In this document: in pieces, positions 50,823 through 59,898 of the stretch
Layout of the letters: every line of letters starts with the position of its first letter
Position numbering within the stretch: the stretch's first letter is position 1
From: Pseudarthrobacter sp. NIBRBAC000502772
GTDB lineage: Bacteria; Actinomycetota; Actinomycetes; Actinomycetales; Micrococcaceae
Direction of reading: 5' to 3'
Length of the DNA: 64,000 nucleotides
Assembly: GCF_006517235.1 (NCBI RefSeq)
Contig: NZ_CP041188.1
Span: 372,001 to 436,000 of the forward strand
Program-made: the position numbers and the translations under genes
The notes under the pieces: generated by a model
Told to the model about the DNA's origin: nothing
Database searches by the model: none
The model's input: the letters and a program-made list of their open reading frames with translations, nothing else

Positions 50823-53800
50823 ATGAAGATAAACAGGCCCGTCAAGTGGCTAAGCCAGGCACTCGTCCTTAGCACCCTAGGCGTAAGGCGGGGAGGTGGT
50901 CGCTCGGCTGGTCTTCGCCTACGCGGGTCGCGGAAATTGCGGCTCCCTGCACTGCTGACAGCGCTGCTGCTTGCGCTGTGTGGTGTTCTGGTGGTGCCGG
51001 TTACGGCGTCGGCTGCTCCGGGTGATGTTGGGGTTGAGGGCCCGTCGCATTCGGGGACGGGGACGCCGACGGGTACGAAGCGGGCGGAGAGCGCGTTGTG
51101 GTTCAACGACGGGCTCTGGTGGGGGAACCTGTGGGACACTGCCAGCTCGGATTTTCATATCTTCCGGTTCAATGCCGCGACGAGCTCGTGGGTCAATACG
51201 GGCGTGGCGACGGAGACGCGGGCGAACACCCATCATGACGTGTTGTGGGACGGGACGACGCTGTATGTGGCGAGCCATCAGTTCGTCAACGACGGTCTGC
51301 CTGCTGAGCCGAACTTCCCGACTTTGATGCGGCGTTACAGCTACAACTCGAGTACGAAGACGTACTCGCTGCTGGCGCAGAGTTCCACAATCATCAACAA
51401 CTACAAGGTTGAGACCCTGACCATCGATAAGGACTCGACGGGTCGGGTGTGGGCCACGTGGCAGCAGGGGAACCGGATCTATCTGAACGTCACCGGCACG
51501 GATGGCAAGACCTGGGGGACGCCGTTCCAGCATCCTGCGTCGTTGAGCAACGTGTCTGTGGACGACACGTCGGCTCTGATCGCGTTCGGACCCGGCAAGA
51601 TGGGTCTGATGTGGAGCCGGCAGGTCGGTGGCTCCACCGACGGCATGTACTGGAGCTACCACGTCGACGGAGCGTCGAACACCGCCTGGACCACTCCTGT
51701 GGCGGCGGTGTCGGGGCAGGGCAGCAGCGATGACCATATGAACTTGAAGTGGCTGGACTCCTCGGGTGACCGGGTTTTCGCCGCTATTAAGACGTCGTTC
51801 ACGTCGGCGCCTCAGCCGCTGATCCAGCTGTTGGCATTGAGTGGTACGACGTGGTCGGCGCACCAGATCGCGCCTGTGTCGGAGTGCCCGAACCGGGTGA
51901 TCGTCCTGATTGATGAGAGCACGCAGAGGCTGCGTACCTTCGCTACCTATCCGAAGCCGAGTGGCACGACGAACGCTGGTGTCTGCACTAGCTCGGGGGG
52001 TGCGATCTACGAGAAGTCCTCGCCGCTGAATAACATTAGCTTCACCACCGCGAAAACGGCTCGTATCGTGGACGCCGACCAGTATGTCCACAACGTGACG
52101 TCAACGAAGCAGAACCTCAACAGTGCGGCGTGGGGCACGGCCAACAGCGGTCTGCTGGTGCTCGCCGATGTGAACGCCACAAGCCGGTACTGGCACTATC
52201 ACGACCCCAGCGGTGGTGGTGGTGATACTACGGCTCCGACGGTGACGGGTACGTCTCCGACTGATGGGGCGACTGGTGTGGCAGTGACGGCGAATGTGAC
52301 GGGCACGTTCTCGGAGGCGATGAATGCCTCGACCGTCACCTCGAGCACATTCACGCTGAAGGCGGGGACAACGACCGTGCCGGCCGCTGTGACGTACAGC
52401 AGCACGGGCAACGTTGCGACGTTGAACCCGACTGCTGACCTGACCGCAAACACGACGTACACGGCCACGATCGAGAGCGGCCCCACTGGGGTGAAGGATG
52501 TTGCCGGCAACGCGCTGGCGACGGACAAGACCTGGACCTTCACCACGGCTCCCGCGGGTGGCGGTGATACTACGCCTCCGACCGTGACGGGAACCTCTCC
52601 GACTGATGGGGCGACTGGTGTGGCGGTGACGGCGAATGTGACGGGCACGTTCTCGGAGGCGATGGATGCCTCGACGGTCACCTCGAGCACGTTCACGCTG
52701 AAGGCGGGGACAACGACCGTGCCGGCCGCTGTGACGTACAGCAGCACGGGCAACGTTGCGACGTTGAACCCGACTGCTGACCTGACGGCAAACACGACGT
52801 ACACGGCGACGATCGAGAGCGGCCCCACTGGGGTGAAGGATGTTGCCGGCAACGCACTGGCGACGGACAAGACCTGGACCTTCACCACGGCTTCCGCGGG
52901 CGGCGGCACGCCCGAGACCGTCACGCTCACGGCTACCGCTGACAGCTATGTGACGAGCGCGGCGCCGGGGACGAACAACGGCACAAGTACCTTGCTGGGT
53001 GTGGACAACAGCCCGGTGGAGATCACGTACCTGAAGTTCGACCTGTCAGCGTATGCGGGCAGGACCATCCAGAGCGCAACGTTGCAGCTGCGCAGCGCCG
53101 GGAGCGGGTCAACGGGCACGCAGAACATCAAGCTGGTCGCCGATGACAGCTGGACCGAGACTGGGATCACGTACAGCCTCCGCCCGGCGCTCGGCACCAG
53201 CATCGGCACCCTCGGCCCGACAACCACCAACACCAACTACAACATTCCGCTGACGGTCAGCGGACTGACCGGTGAGCTCGGCCAACAACTCTCCCTGGGA
53301 ATGGACACCACCAGCGGTGACGGCCTGGACCTCAACTCCAAGGAGGCCGGCAGCACCTTCGCACCCAAGCTCGTCCTCACCTTGAGCGGCAGCGGTGGTG
53401 GTGGTGATACTACGGCTCCGACGGTGACGGGTACGTCTCCGACTGATGGGGCGACTGGTGTGGCAGTGACGGCGAATGTGACGGGCACGTTCTCGGAGGC
53501 GATGAATGCCTCGACCGTCACCTCGAGCACATTCACGCTGAAGGCGGGGACAACGACCGTGCCGGCCGCTGTGACGTACAGCAGCACGGGCAACGTTGCG
53601 ACGTTGAACCCGACTGCTGACCTGACCGCAAACACGACGTACACGGCCACGATCGAGAGCGGCCCCACTGGGGTGAAGGATGTTGCCGGCAACGCGCTGG
53701 CGACGGACAAGACCTGGACCTTCACCACGGCTCCCGCGGGTGGCGGTGATACTACGCCTCCGACCGTGACGGGAACCTCTCCGACTGATGGGGCGACTGG

Positions 53801-54572
53801 TGTGGCGGTGACGGCGAATGTGACGGGCACGTTCTCGGAGGCGATGGATGCCTCGACGGTCACCTCGAGCACGTTCACGCTGAAGGCGGGGACAACGACC
53901 GTGCCGGCCGCTGTGACGTACAGCAGCACGGGCAACGTTGCGACGTTGAACCCGACTGCTGACCTGACGGCAAACACGACGTACACGGCGACGATCGAGA
54001 GCGGCCCCACTGGGGTGAAGGATGTTGCCGGCAACGCACTGGCGACGGACAAGACCTGGACCTTCACCACGGCTTCCGCGGGCGGCGGCACGCCCGAGAC
54101 CGTCACGCTCACGGCTACCGCTGACAGCTATGTGACGAGCGCGGCGCCGGGGACGAACAACGGCACAAGTACCTTGCTGGGTGTGGACAACAGCCCGGTG
54201 GAGATCACGTACCTGAAGTTCGACCTGTCAGCGTATGCGGGCAGGACCATCCAGAGCGCAACGTTGCAGCTGCGCAGCGCCGGGAGCGGGTCAACGGGCA
54301 CGCAGAACATCAAGCTGGTCGCCGATGACAGCTGGACCGAGACTGGGATCACGTACAGCCTCCGCCCGGCGCTCGGCACCAGCATCGGCACCCTCGGCCC
54401 GACAACCACCAACACCAACTACAACATTCCGCTGACGGTCAGCGGACTGACCGGTGAGCTCGGCCAACAACTCTCCCTGGGAATGGACACCACCAGCGGT
54501 GACGGCCTGGACCTCAACTCCAAGGAGACCGGCAGCACCTTCGCACCCAAGCTCATCCTCACCCTGAGCTAG
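50823..54572 (+). CDS. Giant secreted beta-propeller protein with Big_5 and DNRLRE (CBM96-like) repeats
   Basis: This 1249-residue protein has an N-terminal basic stretch, a hydrophobic signal (about 41-65, cleavage near ASAAP) and a propeller-like domain (about 66-460). The last 787 residues form two 394-residue units (463-856 and 857-1249). Each unit has two near-identical Big_5-type Ig domains (TAPTVTGTSPTDGATGVAV...; 114 residues each) and one DNRLRE/CBM96-type domain (TADSYVTSAAPGTNNGTSTLLG...). There is no LPxTG, transmembrane tail or lipobox. It may bind glycan or stick cells to surfaces. The start ATG has a good RBS. It lies between two copies of a GT operon. Confidence 0.85.
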   Translation: MKINRPVKWLSQALVLSTLGVRRGGGRSAGLRLRGSRKLRLPALLTALLLALCGVLVVPVTASAAPGDVGVEGPSHSGTGTPTGTKRAESALWFNDGLWWGNLWDTASSDFHIFRFNAATSSWVNTGVATETRANTHHDVLWDGTTLYVASHQFVNDGLPAEPNFPTLMRRYSYNSSTKTYSLLAQSSTIINNYKVETLTIDKDSTGRVWATWQQGNRIYLNVTGTDGKTWGTPFQHPASLSNVSVDDTSALIAFGPGKMGLMWSRQVGGSTDGMYWSYHVDGASNTAWTTPVAAVSGQGSSDDHMNLKWLDSSGDRVFAAIKTSFTSAPQPLIQLLALSGTTWSAHQIAPVSECPNRVIVLIDESTQRLRTFATYPKPSGTTNAGVCTSSGGAIYEKSSPLNNISFTTAKTARIVDADQYVHNVTSTKQNLNSAAWGTANSGLLVLADVNATSRYWHYHDPSGGGGDTTAPTVTGTSPTDGATGVAVTANVTGTFSEAMNASTVTSSTFTLKAGTTTVPAAVTYSSTGNVATLNPTADLTANTTYTATIESGPTGVKDVAGNALATDKTWTFTTAPAGGGDTTPPTVTGTSPTDGATGVAVTANVTGTFSEAMDASTVTSSTFTLKAGTTTVPAAVTYSSTGNVATLNPTADLTANTTYTATIESGPTGVKDVAGNALATDKTWTFTTASAGGGTPETVTLTATADSYVTSAAPGTNNGTSTLLGVDNSPVEITYLKFDLSAYAGRTIQSATLQLRSAGSGSTGTQNIKLVADDSWTETGITYSLRPALGTSIGTLGPTTTNTNYNIPLTVSGLTGELGQQLSLGMDTTSGDGLDLNSKEAGSTFAPKLVLTLSGSGGGGDTTAPTVTGTSPTDGATGVAVTANVTGTFSEAMNASTVTSSTFTLKAGTTTVPAAVTYSSTGNVATLNPTADLTANTTYTATIESGPTGVKDVAGNALATDKTWTFTTAPAGGGDTTPPTVTGTSPTDGATGVAVTANVTGTFSEAMDASTVTSSTFTLKAGTTTVPAAVTYSSTGNVATLNPTADLTANTTYTATIESGPTGVKDVAGNALATDKTWTFTTASAGGGTPETVTLTATADSYVTSAAPGTNNGTSTLLGVDNSPVEITYLKFDLSAYAGRTIQSATLQLRSAGSGSTGTQNIKLVADDSWTETGITYSLRPALGTSIGTLGPTTTNTNYNIPLTVSGLTGELGQQLSLGMDTTSGDGLDLNSKETGSTFAPKLILTLS
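52209..53390 (+). repeat. 1182-bp coding repeat, unit 1
   Basis: Unit 1 of two tandem coding units. It begins at AGCGGTGGTGGTGGTGATAC and is repeated at 53391 with an offset of exactly 1182 bp. Only a few differences are seen (for example GAGGCC versus GAGACC and CTCGTC versus CTCATC near the end). A nested repeat of 342 bp (52221 versus 52563) lies within it. Confidence 0.92.
53391..54572 (+). repeat. 1182-bp coding repeat, unit 2
   Basis: Second unit, almost identical to 52209-53390, ending at the stop codon. High identity means recent duplication or ongoing homogenisation; assembly collapse or expansion here is also possible. Confidence 0.92.
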
Positions 54573-54591
54573 GCCACAGGAAGAGGACTAA

Positions 54592-54635
54592 ACATGGCCG
54601 GGACTCCATCCTTAAGGATGGGGTCCCGGCCATGT
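54592..54635 (+). terminator. Terminator after the giant protein gene
   Basis: A near-perfect inverted repeat (CATGGCCGGGAC...CCATCC-TTAA-GGATGG...GTCCCGGCCATG) 20 nt after the stop, followed by TTTT. It has one mismatch (T/G at the inner arm). It also lies downstream of the convergent GT copy 2. Confidence 0.88.
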
Positions 54636-54674
54636 TTTGCGACGCGCCCGTCGCAGGTCAGATGGGGTGTTCGC

Positions 54675-55673
54675 TCACTGGACCTCGCTCCACGGTGCGC
54701 GCGCAATGACGGTCCCGGACAGCGGGCTGCCCTCCACGTGCGCCATCCGGCGGCCGCGTACGTACCCGGCGGCCGTCCAAGCCAGGACTGCGATGACGGC
54801 TCCCGCCCGGCCCAGCCCCTGCGGGTTGTCGCCCCGGCCCCAATCACGAATCCCGGAAAAAACTGCCCGTGGCAGTACGCTGCGCACGTAGCGCCGTTCA
54901 GGGCCGAGAGCCCGTTTTTGGCCTACCACCCGGCTGACCTGGGCTTTGGAGATACCTTCGGACCAGGAACGCGACAGCATGTAGCGCAATGTCCCCCTGT
55001 CCGCCGGCACGTGGTGGCGGACCAAAGCCGCCGGTTCGTAGACGATCCGCGATCCGGGTGAGCCTATCTTCGAACGGATGCAGATCTCGGTCTCCTCACA
55101 GCCAAGGGGCAAGGTGCCCTGGCGCCCCAGCGAAAGGTTGAAGCCGCCCACCTGGCGGAGGACTTCGCGCCTGAAGGACATGTTTGCGCCGATGACGTTC
55201 CGGACCTCGGAGGCCACCTTGGGCATTCCGCGGTGGCTGCATCCTACGATCCAGTCGAGCTCTTCACCGAAGTAGCCCGGACGGCCCGTTTCCCACACCG
55301 GTTCCACGCGGCCGCCGACGGCCAGGACATCAGGATCGTCATAAAGGGCAAGCAGCCGTTGAAGCCAGTCCGGGGCTGCCTCGGCGTCGTCGTCGAGGAA
55401 GGCCACAATGTCCGAGTCGGCAAGTCCGACGCCGGTGTTCCGCGCTCCGGACAACCCGCGTGGACCACTGCTCTCCACCACCGTCACGTCATCTACAATT
55501 TCGGTGAGCCGCTCGTAGAGGTCCGCGTTATGGTCAATCACCACCAGGACCTCCTGGGGTGCAACTGATTGGGCCCGGACGGACTCTATGACGTCCAGCA
55601 ACCGGTCCCAACGCCTTTCGGTATAAGCACAAATGACGATCGTTACGCTCGGACGTGCACCACGATCCAGCAT
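54675..55673 (-). CDS. Family 2 glycosyltransferase (copy 2, second gene of pair)
   Basis: This 332-residue GT is the duplicate of the one at 48556, exactly 6119 bp away. It keeps the same motifs: IVICAYTERRWDRLLDVIESVRAQ, FLDDDAEAAPDW and GCEETEICIRSKIG. The start is ATG 55671-55673, 1 nt after the upstream GT stop; unlike copy 1 the genes do not overlap. The downstream GTG reading is only six codons (MSEHPI), unlike the 39 codons in copy 1. The diverged parts may give a different acceptor or sugar specificity. Confidence 0.88.
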   Translation of the reverse strand: MLDRGARPSVTIVICAYTERRWDRLLDVIESVRAQSVAPQEVLVVIDHNADLYERLTEIVDDVTVVESSGPRGLSGARNTGVGLADSDIVAFLDDDAEAAPDWLQRLLALYDDPDVLAVGGRVEPVWETGRPGYFGEELDWIVGCSHRGMPKVASEVRNVIGANMSFRREVLRQVGGFNLSLGRQGTLPLGCEETEICIRSKIGSPGSRIVYEPAALVRHHVPADRGTLRYMLSRSWSEGISKAQVSRVVGQKRALGPERRYVRSVLPRAVFSGIRDWGRGDNPQGLGRAGAVIAVLAWTAAGYVRGRRMAHVEGSPLSGTVIARAPWSEVQ

Positions 55674-55674
55674 G

Positions 55675-56538
55675 CTACGCACCCCGAACGAGGGAGAGAA
55701 CCGTTTGGGGATCCATAGGCGTCCGCGGGACGCTGACATTTGCGTAGGTATATTTCACCCGGCGGAGGGCTTCAGGTCTGGCGCCTGCGGTGGGCGCCTC
55801 CCACATGGTGCATTCGCGCGCCAGCGTTCCCAGTACCCGCCAGCCGTCACGGAACGTCTGCAGGTTCGACGCGCCGGAGATCCGGTCCAGCTCCAGGCTG
55901 GGGACTTCGGCAATGCGCAGACCGGCCTTTGCCGCCCGGACAATCAGCTCGGTCTCAATTTCAAAGCCGTCCGATTCCAGCTGAAGGATCTCCAGGCATT
56001 CCCTCCGAAACGCAATATATCCATAGCAAAGGTCAGAGTAGTTGCTATGCAGGACCGCATTGGCCAATCCGGTCAGAGCGCGGTTGCCGGCCTTCCTCAG
56101 CCTGGTCAGGTCTTCGGATCCTCCGCCCGTGACATGGCGCGAGCCCTTAACGAAGTCGAAATCGTGCTGAAGCGGGGCAACGAACCAGCCGATCTCCTGG
56201 GGATCCATGCTGCCATCCGCGTCCAGCATGACAATGATGTCCCCTGAGGCTGCGGCAAAACCCGACCGGAGGGCCACGCCCTTGCCCTTGCGCTGCTCAT
56301 CGACGATGACAAGGTTCTCGCGGATAGCGCGGGCTACTCCCACCGTGTTGTCCGTGGAACGGCCGTCCACGATGACAACCTCGTCCACATACGAGGGAAT
56401 CCGGCGAAGAACCCACGGGATATTCCTCGCCTCGTTCAGGGTGGGGATGACGACACTGACTGACGCCTTCGGAGCTTCGAAGGCCAGCATAGGGAATGTT
56501 ATCGGGAGCTGGGTTGAAATAGACAAATACCTCACCAC
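55675..56538 (-). CDS. Family 2 glycosyltransferase, dolichol-phosphate-sugar synthase-like (copy 2, first gene of pair)
   Basis: This 287-residue enzyme is the duplicate of 49547-50419 with a near-identical sequence (only about ten single-base differences over 830 nt were seen). The C-terminus ends LVRGA rather than AARGGQHV. GTG start at 56536-56538, preceded like copy 1 by the promoter element C. As the first gene of the pair it probably primes the lipid carrier. Confidence 0.88.
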   Translation of the reverse strand: MVRYLSISTQLPITFPMLAFEAPKASVSVVIPTLNEARNIPWVLRRIPSYVDEVVIVDGRSTDNTVGVARAIRENLVIVDEQRKGKGVALRSGFAAASGDIIVMLDADGSMDPQEIGWFVAPLQHDFDFVKGSRHVTGGGSEDLTRLRKAGNRALTGLANAVLHSNYSDLCYGYIAFRRECLEILQLESDGFEIETELIVRAAKAGLRIAEVPSLELDRISGASNLQTFRDGWRVLGTLARECTMWEAPTAGARPEALRRVKYTYANVSVPRTPMDPQTVLSLVRGA

Positions 56539-56844
56539 TTCATGACGCTTGCGGATTTCGTCAACTCCGCACTCGACTCAGAAGTCGGGCGCAGATTTAT
56601 CGCTTTATCCGGTCATGGGTCTGGTCTCTGGCCCCAGCTCTCATTTAGCCTTCGACTCTGGCCGTGAAGATGAGCCTATGGCTGGCCTGAGGAGCCTGTC
56701 ACCAGTGGCAGGTACTCACTTTTGAGAGCCGGATATACGTTCCCTACTCAAGTACACCGCCGACATCCGTCAGCGGGCGGACCAAACGCTGGGAGGCCCC
56801 TTCCGGCCAGATAGCCGAATTGGCTGACCGCCCTCAGGCCACGC
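56539..56844. other. Intergenic region with promoter element C
   Basis: About 300 bases between the second GT operon and the aminopeptidase, whose 3' end faces it. It has no gene. The first ~120 bases are a diverged duplicate of the region upstream of copy 1; element C lies at 56654-56723. Confidence 0.6.
56654..56723 (-). promoter_or_regulatory. Shared bipartite promoter-like element, copy C
   Basis: On the minus strand block 1 is AAAAGTGAGTACC-n7-GGTG (56723-56700) and block 2 is TCACGGCCAGAGTC (56667-56654). It begins about 160 nt before the GT gene start at 56538. It is the same element as A and B, with a 70-nt span. Confidence 0.7.
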
Positions 56845-58188
56845 CTACACCGCCGTCCGGAAGAAAAGCTCCGTGACCGTTGCCAGCCAGTGCGGGTCAT
56901 CCACGCCGCAGAGCTCGCGGGCTGAATGCATCGACAGCAGGGGCACGCCGACGTCGACAGTCCGGATCCCCAGGCGAGTGGCGGTCAGGGGGCCAATGGT
57001 GGAGCCGCAGGGCATTACGTTGTTGGACACAAATTCCTGGTACGGCACTTTCGCCTCCCCGCACAGCCTGGCCCAGAATGCCGCGCCCGGCGCGTCGGTC
57101 GCGTACCGCTGGTTGGCGTTGATCTTCAGCAGCGGGCCGCCGTTCAGGACCGGGTGGTTGGCCGGATCGTGCCGCTCCGGGTAGTTGGGGTGGACGGCGT
57201 GGCCGGCGTCTGCGGAAACGCAGAACGACGCCGCCAGCGCCTGCCGCCGTTGGCTCACCGTGGCGCCGAGGCCGTCGGAGACGCGCACGAGCACGTCTTC
57301 GAGGATGGGCCCGCACGCGCCGGATCGGGAGTTGGAACCGATTTCCTCGTGGTCGAACGCCGCGAGGACGGCGATCGGGGCGCCGGCGATCGGCCCACCG
57401 GCCGCGCCGCCGGACGCAGCAGAAGAATGCGCGATCAGCGCCGCCAGCCCTGCGTGCGTCGCGGAAAGGTTGTCCAGGCGCCCGGAGGCGAAGAACTCAC
57501 TGTTGGCCCCGAAAACCGCGGGTGGCTGCGTGTCCGCAATAACGACGTCGTACCCGCCAATCCGCGCAGGATCAACGGAAGCGCCGGCAGGCACGTGGGA
57601 CGCCAAGACGCCCAGCAGGTCGAAATCGGAAGGGCTACCGAGGCCCCACACGGGGTTCATGTGCCGCTGCTTGTCCAGCGTCAGACCGTCGTTCACGGCA
57701 CGGTCAAGATGGATGGCCAGCTGCGGGAAGCGGAGCATGGGGCCGGTGGCGGTGAGGTGCTCTGTGCCGTCCAGCATGACCAGCCGGCCCGCCAGCCGAA
57801 GTTCGCGGTCCAGCCAGGAGTTGAGCAGCGGACCGCCGTAGACCTCCACTCCGGCCTGCAGCCAGCCGAAAGCCCCGGTGGTGGGCTTGGGCTTGAGCTT
57901 GAAGGACGGGGAGTCCGTGTGGGCGCCAAGGATGTTGAACCCGGTGGTGGGTCCGGCATTTTCCGGGACCACCCAGGCGATCAGCGCGCCGTCGCGGACC
58001 AGGTAGAACGAACCGGCCCCGCCGGCCCAGGGCCCACGCTCGTCCAGGCCCGTGAACCCTGCGGCGTCCAGGCGCCGGGCGGCCTCGTGGACGGCATGGA
58101 AGCTCGACGGCGATGCGCTGACGTACGCGCCCAGGTCCTGGATGTGGTCAACGGCTTTGGAGGCGGCGGCAGCGGAAGGCGAAGGCAT
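56845..58188 (-). CDS. M18 family aspartyl aminopeptidase
   Basis: This 447-residue zinc peptidase has the metal/catalytic motifs of M18: LGAHTDSP, ASGRLDNLSA, FDHEEIGSNS and SADAGHAVHPNY, then CGSTIGPL and SMHSARE near the C-terminus. Length and spacing match ApeB/DNPEP, which cut N-terminal Asp or Glu in a dodecamer. ATG start. It is followed directly by the dioxygenase-like lipoprotein gene on the same strand but upstream, with a 10-nt gap. Confidence 0.93.
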   Translation of the reverse strand: MPSPSAAAASKAVDHIQDLGAYVSASPSSFHAVHEAARRLDAAGFTGLDERGPWAGGAGSFYLVRDGALIAWVVPENAGPTTGFNILGAHTDSPSFKLKPKPTTGAFGWLQAGVEVYGGPLLNSWLDRELRLAGRLVMLDGTEHLTATGPMLRFPQLAIHLDRAVNDGLTLDKQRHMNPVWGLGSPSDFDLLGVLASHVPAGASVDPARIGGYDVVIADTQPPAVFGANSEFFASGRLDNLSATHAGLAALIAHSSAASGGAAGGPIAGAPIAVLAAFDHEEIGSNSRSGACGPILEDVLVRVSDGLGATVSQRRQALAASFCVSADAGHAVHPNYPERHDPANHPVLNGGPLLKINANQRYATDAPGAAFWARLCGEAKVPYQEFVSNNVMPCGSTIGPLTATRLGIRTVDVGVPLLSMHSARELCGVDDPHWLATVTELFFRTAV

Positions 58189-58198
58189 GGTTCCGAGT

Positions 58199-59086
58199 CT
58201 AGATGGTCACATTGAGCCCGGCGGTGTAGCCGGCCGAAGCCGATCCGGTCATGGTGGCCAGCTGGTAGATGCCGCCGTCGTCCCCGAAGACGTTGTCCGA
58301 CTGCAGGGTGGTCCGCTTCATGTTCGCAATGCTGTCCTCATAGCCGGGAGTGGCGTAGACGTCGTCGCAGGCGGCCTTCGTCAGGGCGATCTGCGATACC
58401 GCCAGCACCTGCCCGGCGGCGGTGGCGTTGCTCATGGACTCGAACACCTCGAAGTGGATGTGCGGCCAGCGGCCGGGATAGGCGCCGGGGAAAATCGACG
58501 TGAAGGTGACCTGGCCGCTGGCGTCCGCTTCCTGGACGCCGCGGAGGTAGTTTTCGTTCGCCAGTCCGGAATCGTACATGGAGTACCTGCCGTCCCGGTC
58601 GCAGTGCCACGCGTACACGGCCGCACCGGCCAGCGGCACGCAGCCGTTGGCGTTGTCCAGCAGGGTCAGGGTGAACGTCAGCGGCACGCCTTCAGCCGAC
58701 GCAGACCCGGTTCCGAAGCTTGAGGTGATGTCCTGCCGCACCACCCCGGAGGCTGCCAGGACGTTGGGGCCGTTGGACCCGTCACCCGGGTAGGGACCTG
58801 CAGTTTCCTGCGGAATCTCCATGCCGCACTCCGCGATCGCCCGGGTGAGCGTGGGGCTGGCGGTGGGTGTCGCCGTCGTACTGGCGGCGCTTGCGGTGGC
58901 TGAGGCAGTGGCGGCCGACGTCGACGTGCTGGCTGTGGTGCCTGACCCGCTCGGGGTGCACGCTGCCAAGGCCGCTGCCGCACCGCCGGCGCCGAGGAAC
59001 ATTCCGAGGGAACGGCGGCTGATCATGGTGGACAGATCAAACTCAAGGCCGCGGTCGTGGTTGGGGTGGGGAAGGTGGTTGCTCAT
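58199..59086 (-). CDS. Exported intradiol-dioxygenase-like lipoprotein (Tat/lipobox signal)
   Basis: This 295-residue protein has a Tat-type signal ISRRSLGMFLGAGGAAAALAAC with lipobox Cys, followed by a Ser/Thr/Ala linker to ~85. The intradiol dioxygenase core has DRDGRYSMYDSG (Tyr ligand candidate), FPGAYPGRWPHIHFEVF (Tyr plus His-x-His). The ring-cleavage iron site therefore looks complete, yet the enzyme is outside the membrane. Such exported members are widespread in actinobacteria with unproven substrates. I start it at ATG 59084-59086. Confidence 0.85.
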   Translation of the reverse strand: MSNHLPHPNHDRGLEFDLSTMISRRSLGMFLGAGGAAAALAACTPSGSGTTASTSTSAATASATASAASTTATPTASPTLTRAIAECGMEIPQETAGPYPGDGSNGPNVLAASGVVRQDITSSFGTGSASAEGVPLTFTLTLLDNANGCVPLAGAAVYAWHCDRDGRYSMYDSGLANENYLRGVQEADASGQVTFTSIFPGAYPGRWPHIHFEVFESMSNATAAGQVLAVSQIALTKAACDDVYATPGYEDSIANMKRTTLQSDNVFGDDGGIYQLATMTGSASAGYTAGLNVTI

Positions 59087-59157
59087 GGCTCCATCCAACG
59101 CGCCCCGCCTATCCCCTGCATAGGCCCTTCCTGTGCGGAACCTGTGCGTCAATAGGA

Positions 59158-59212
59158 CGCGCCAGCGTCAGTCGTCCGCGCCAGCGTCAGTCGTCCGCGC
59201 CAGCGTCAGTAA
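59158..59212. repeat. 19-bp tandem repeat at the 3' end of the response-regulator gene
   Basis: GCGCCAGCGTCAGTCGTCC is present almost three times in a row (59158-59212), between the dioxygenase gene and the last codons of the response regulator. It overlaps the stop region. It may be a slippage-prone site; no hairpin terminator was seen. Confidence 0.75.
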
Positions 59213-59898
59213 TCAGGATTGCTGGGGACCACCAGGCCTGTCTCGTAGGCGTAAACCACTGCCTGGACCCGGTCCCGCAGGTGGAGCTTGGTCAGGATCC
59301 GGCGGACGTGGGTCTTCACCGTTGCTTCGGAGAGGAAATACCGGTGCGCGATCTCGGCATTGGAGAGACCCTCCGCCATGGCCCCAAGCATCTCGGTTTC
59401 GCGCGGGGTCAGGTCTTCAAGCAAGGGATCCCGCGGCGCGGCGGAGGGGGCCGGGACGGCTGCACCGCGGACATAGGTCTCCAGCAGCCGCTGCGTGACA
59501 CGCGGGGCCACCACTGCATCCCCGCTGGCCACCACCCGGACGGCGCTGACCAGCTCCGACGGCGCCACGTCCTTGAGGAGGAACGCGGACGCGCCTGCCT
59601 GGAGCCCGGCGAACGCGTATTCGTCCACATCGAAGGTGGTGAGGATGATGATCCGGGCGCCGGATCCGGTGGCGGTTATGGCGCGGGTTGACTCGATGCC
59701 GTCCAGCACGGGCATCCGGACGTCCATCAGGACCACGTCGGGGTTGAGCTCCCGGACCAGCCGCACCGCTTCGGCACCGTCGGAGGCCTCGCCCACAATA
59801 TGCAGGTCTTCCTCGCCCTCGAGGATGAGGCGGAAGCCCATCCGCAGGAGCGGCTGGTCATCAACCAGCAGGACGGTTATGGGTTGGGTTTCAGTCAC
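59206..59898 (-). CDS. LuxR/NarL-type response regulator
   Basis: This 230-residue regulator has a receiver domain with acidic pair LVDDQPLL, phosphoacceptor Asp59 in [10 protein letters not shown], and Lys in [12 protein letters not shown]. The C-terminal NarL helix-turn-helix is [48 protein letters not shown]. It starts with GTG 59896-59898 in a GTGA overlap with the kinase gene, so they are co-translated. It probably regulates the ABC exporter upstream. Confidence 0.92.
   Translation of the reverse strand: MTETQPITVLLVDDQPLLRMGFRLILEGEEDLHIVGEASDGAEAVRLVRELNPDVVLMDVRMPVLDGIESTRAITATGSGARIIILTTFDVDEYAFAGLQAGASAFLLKDVAPSELVSAVRVVASGDAVVAPRVTQRLLETYVRGAAVPAPSAAPRDPLLEDLTPRETEMLGAMAEGLSNAEIAHRYFLSEATVKTHVRRILTKLHLRDRVQAVVYAYETGLVVPSNPDY

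Noticed and set aside
52199..54418. Repeated minus-strand frames rich in Val/Ala/Pro within the giant repeat gene
   Set aside because: They are mirror readings of the repeated coding units and repeat for that reason only.
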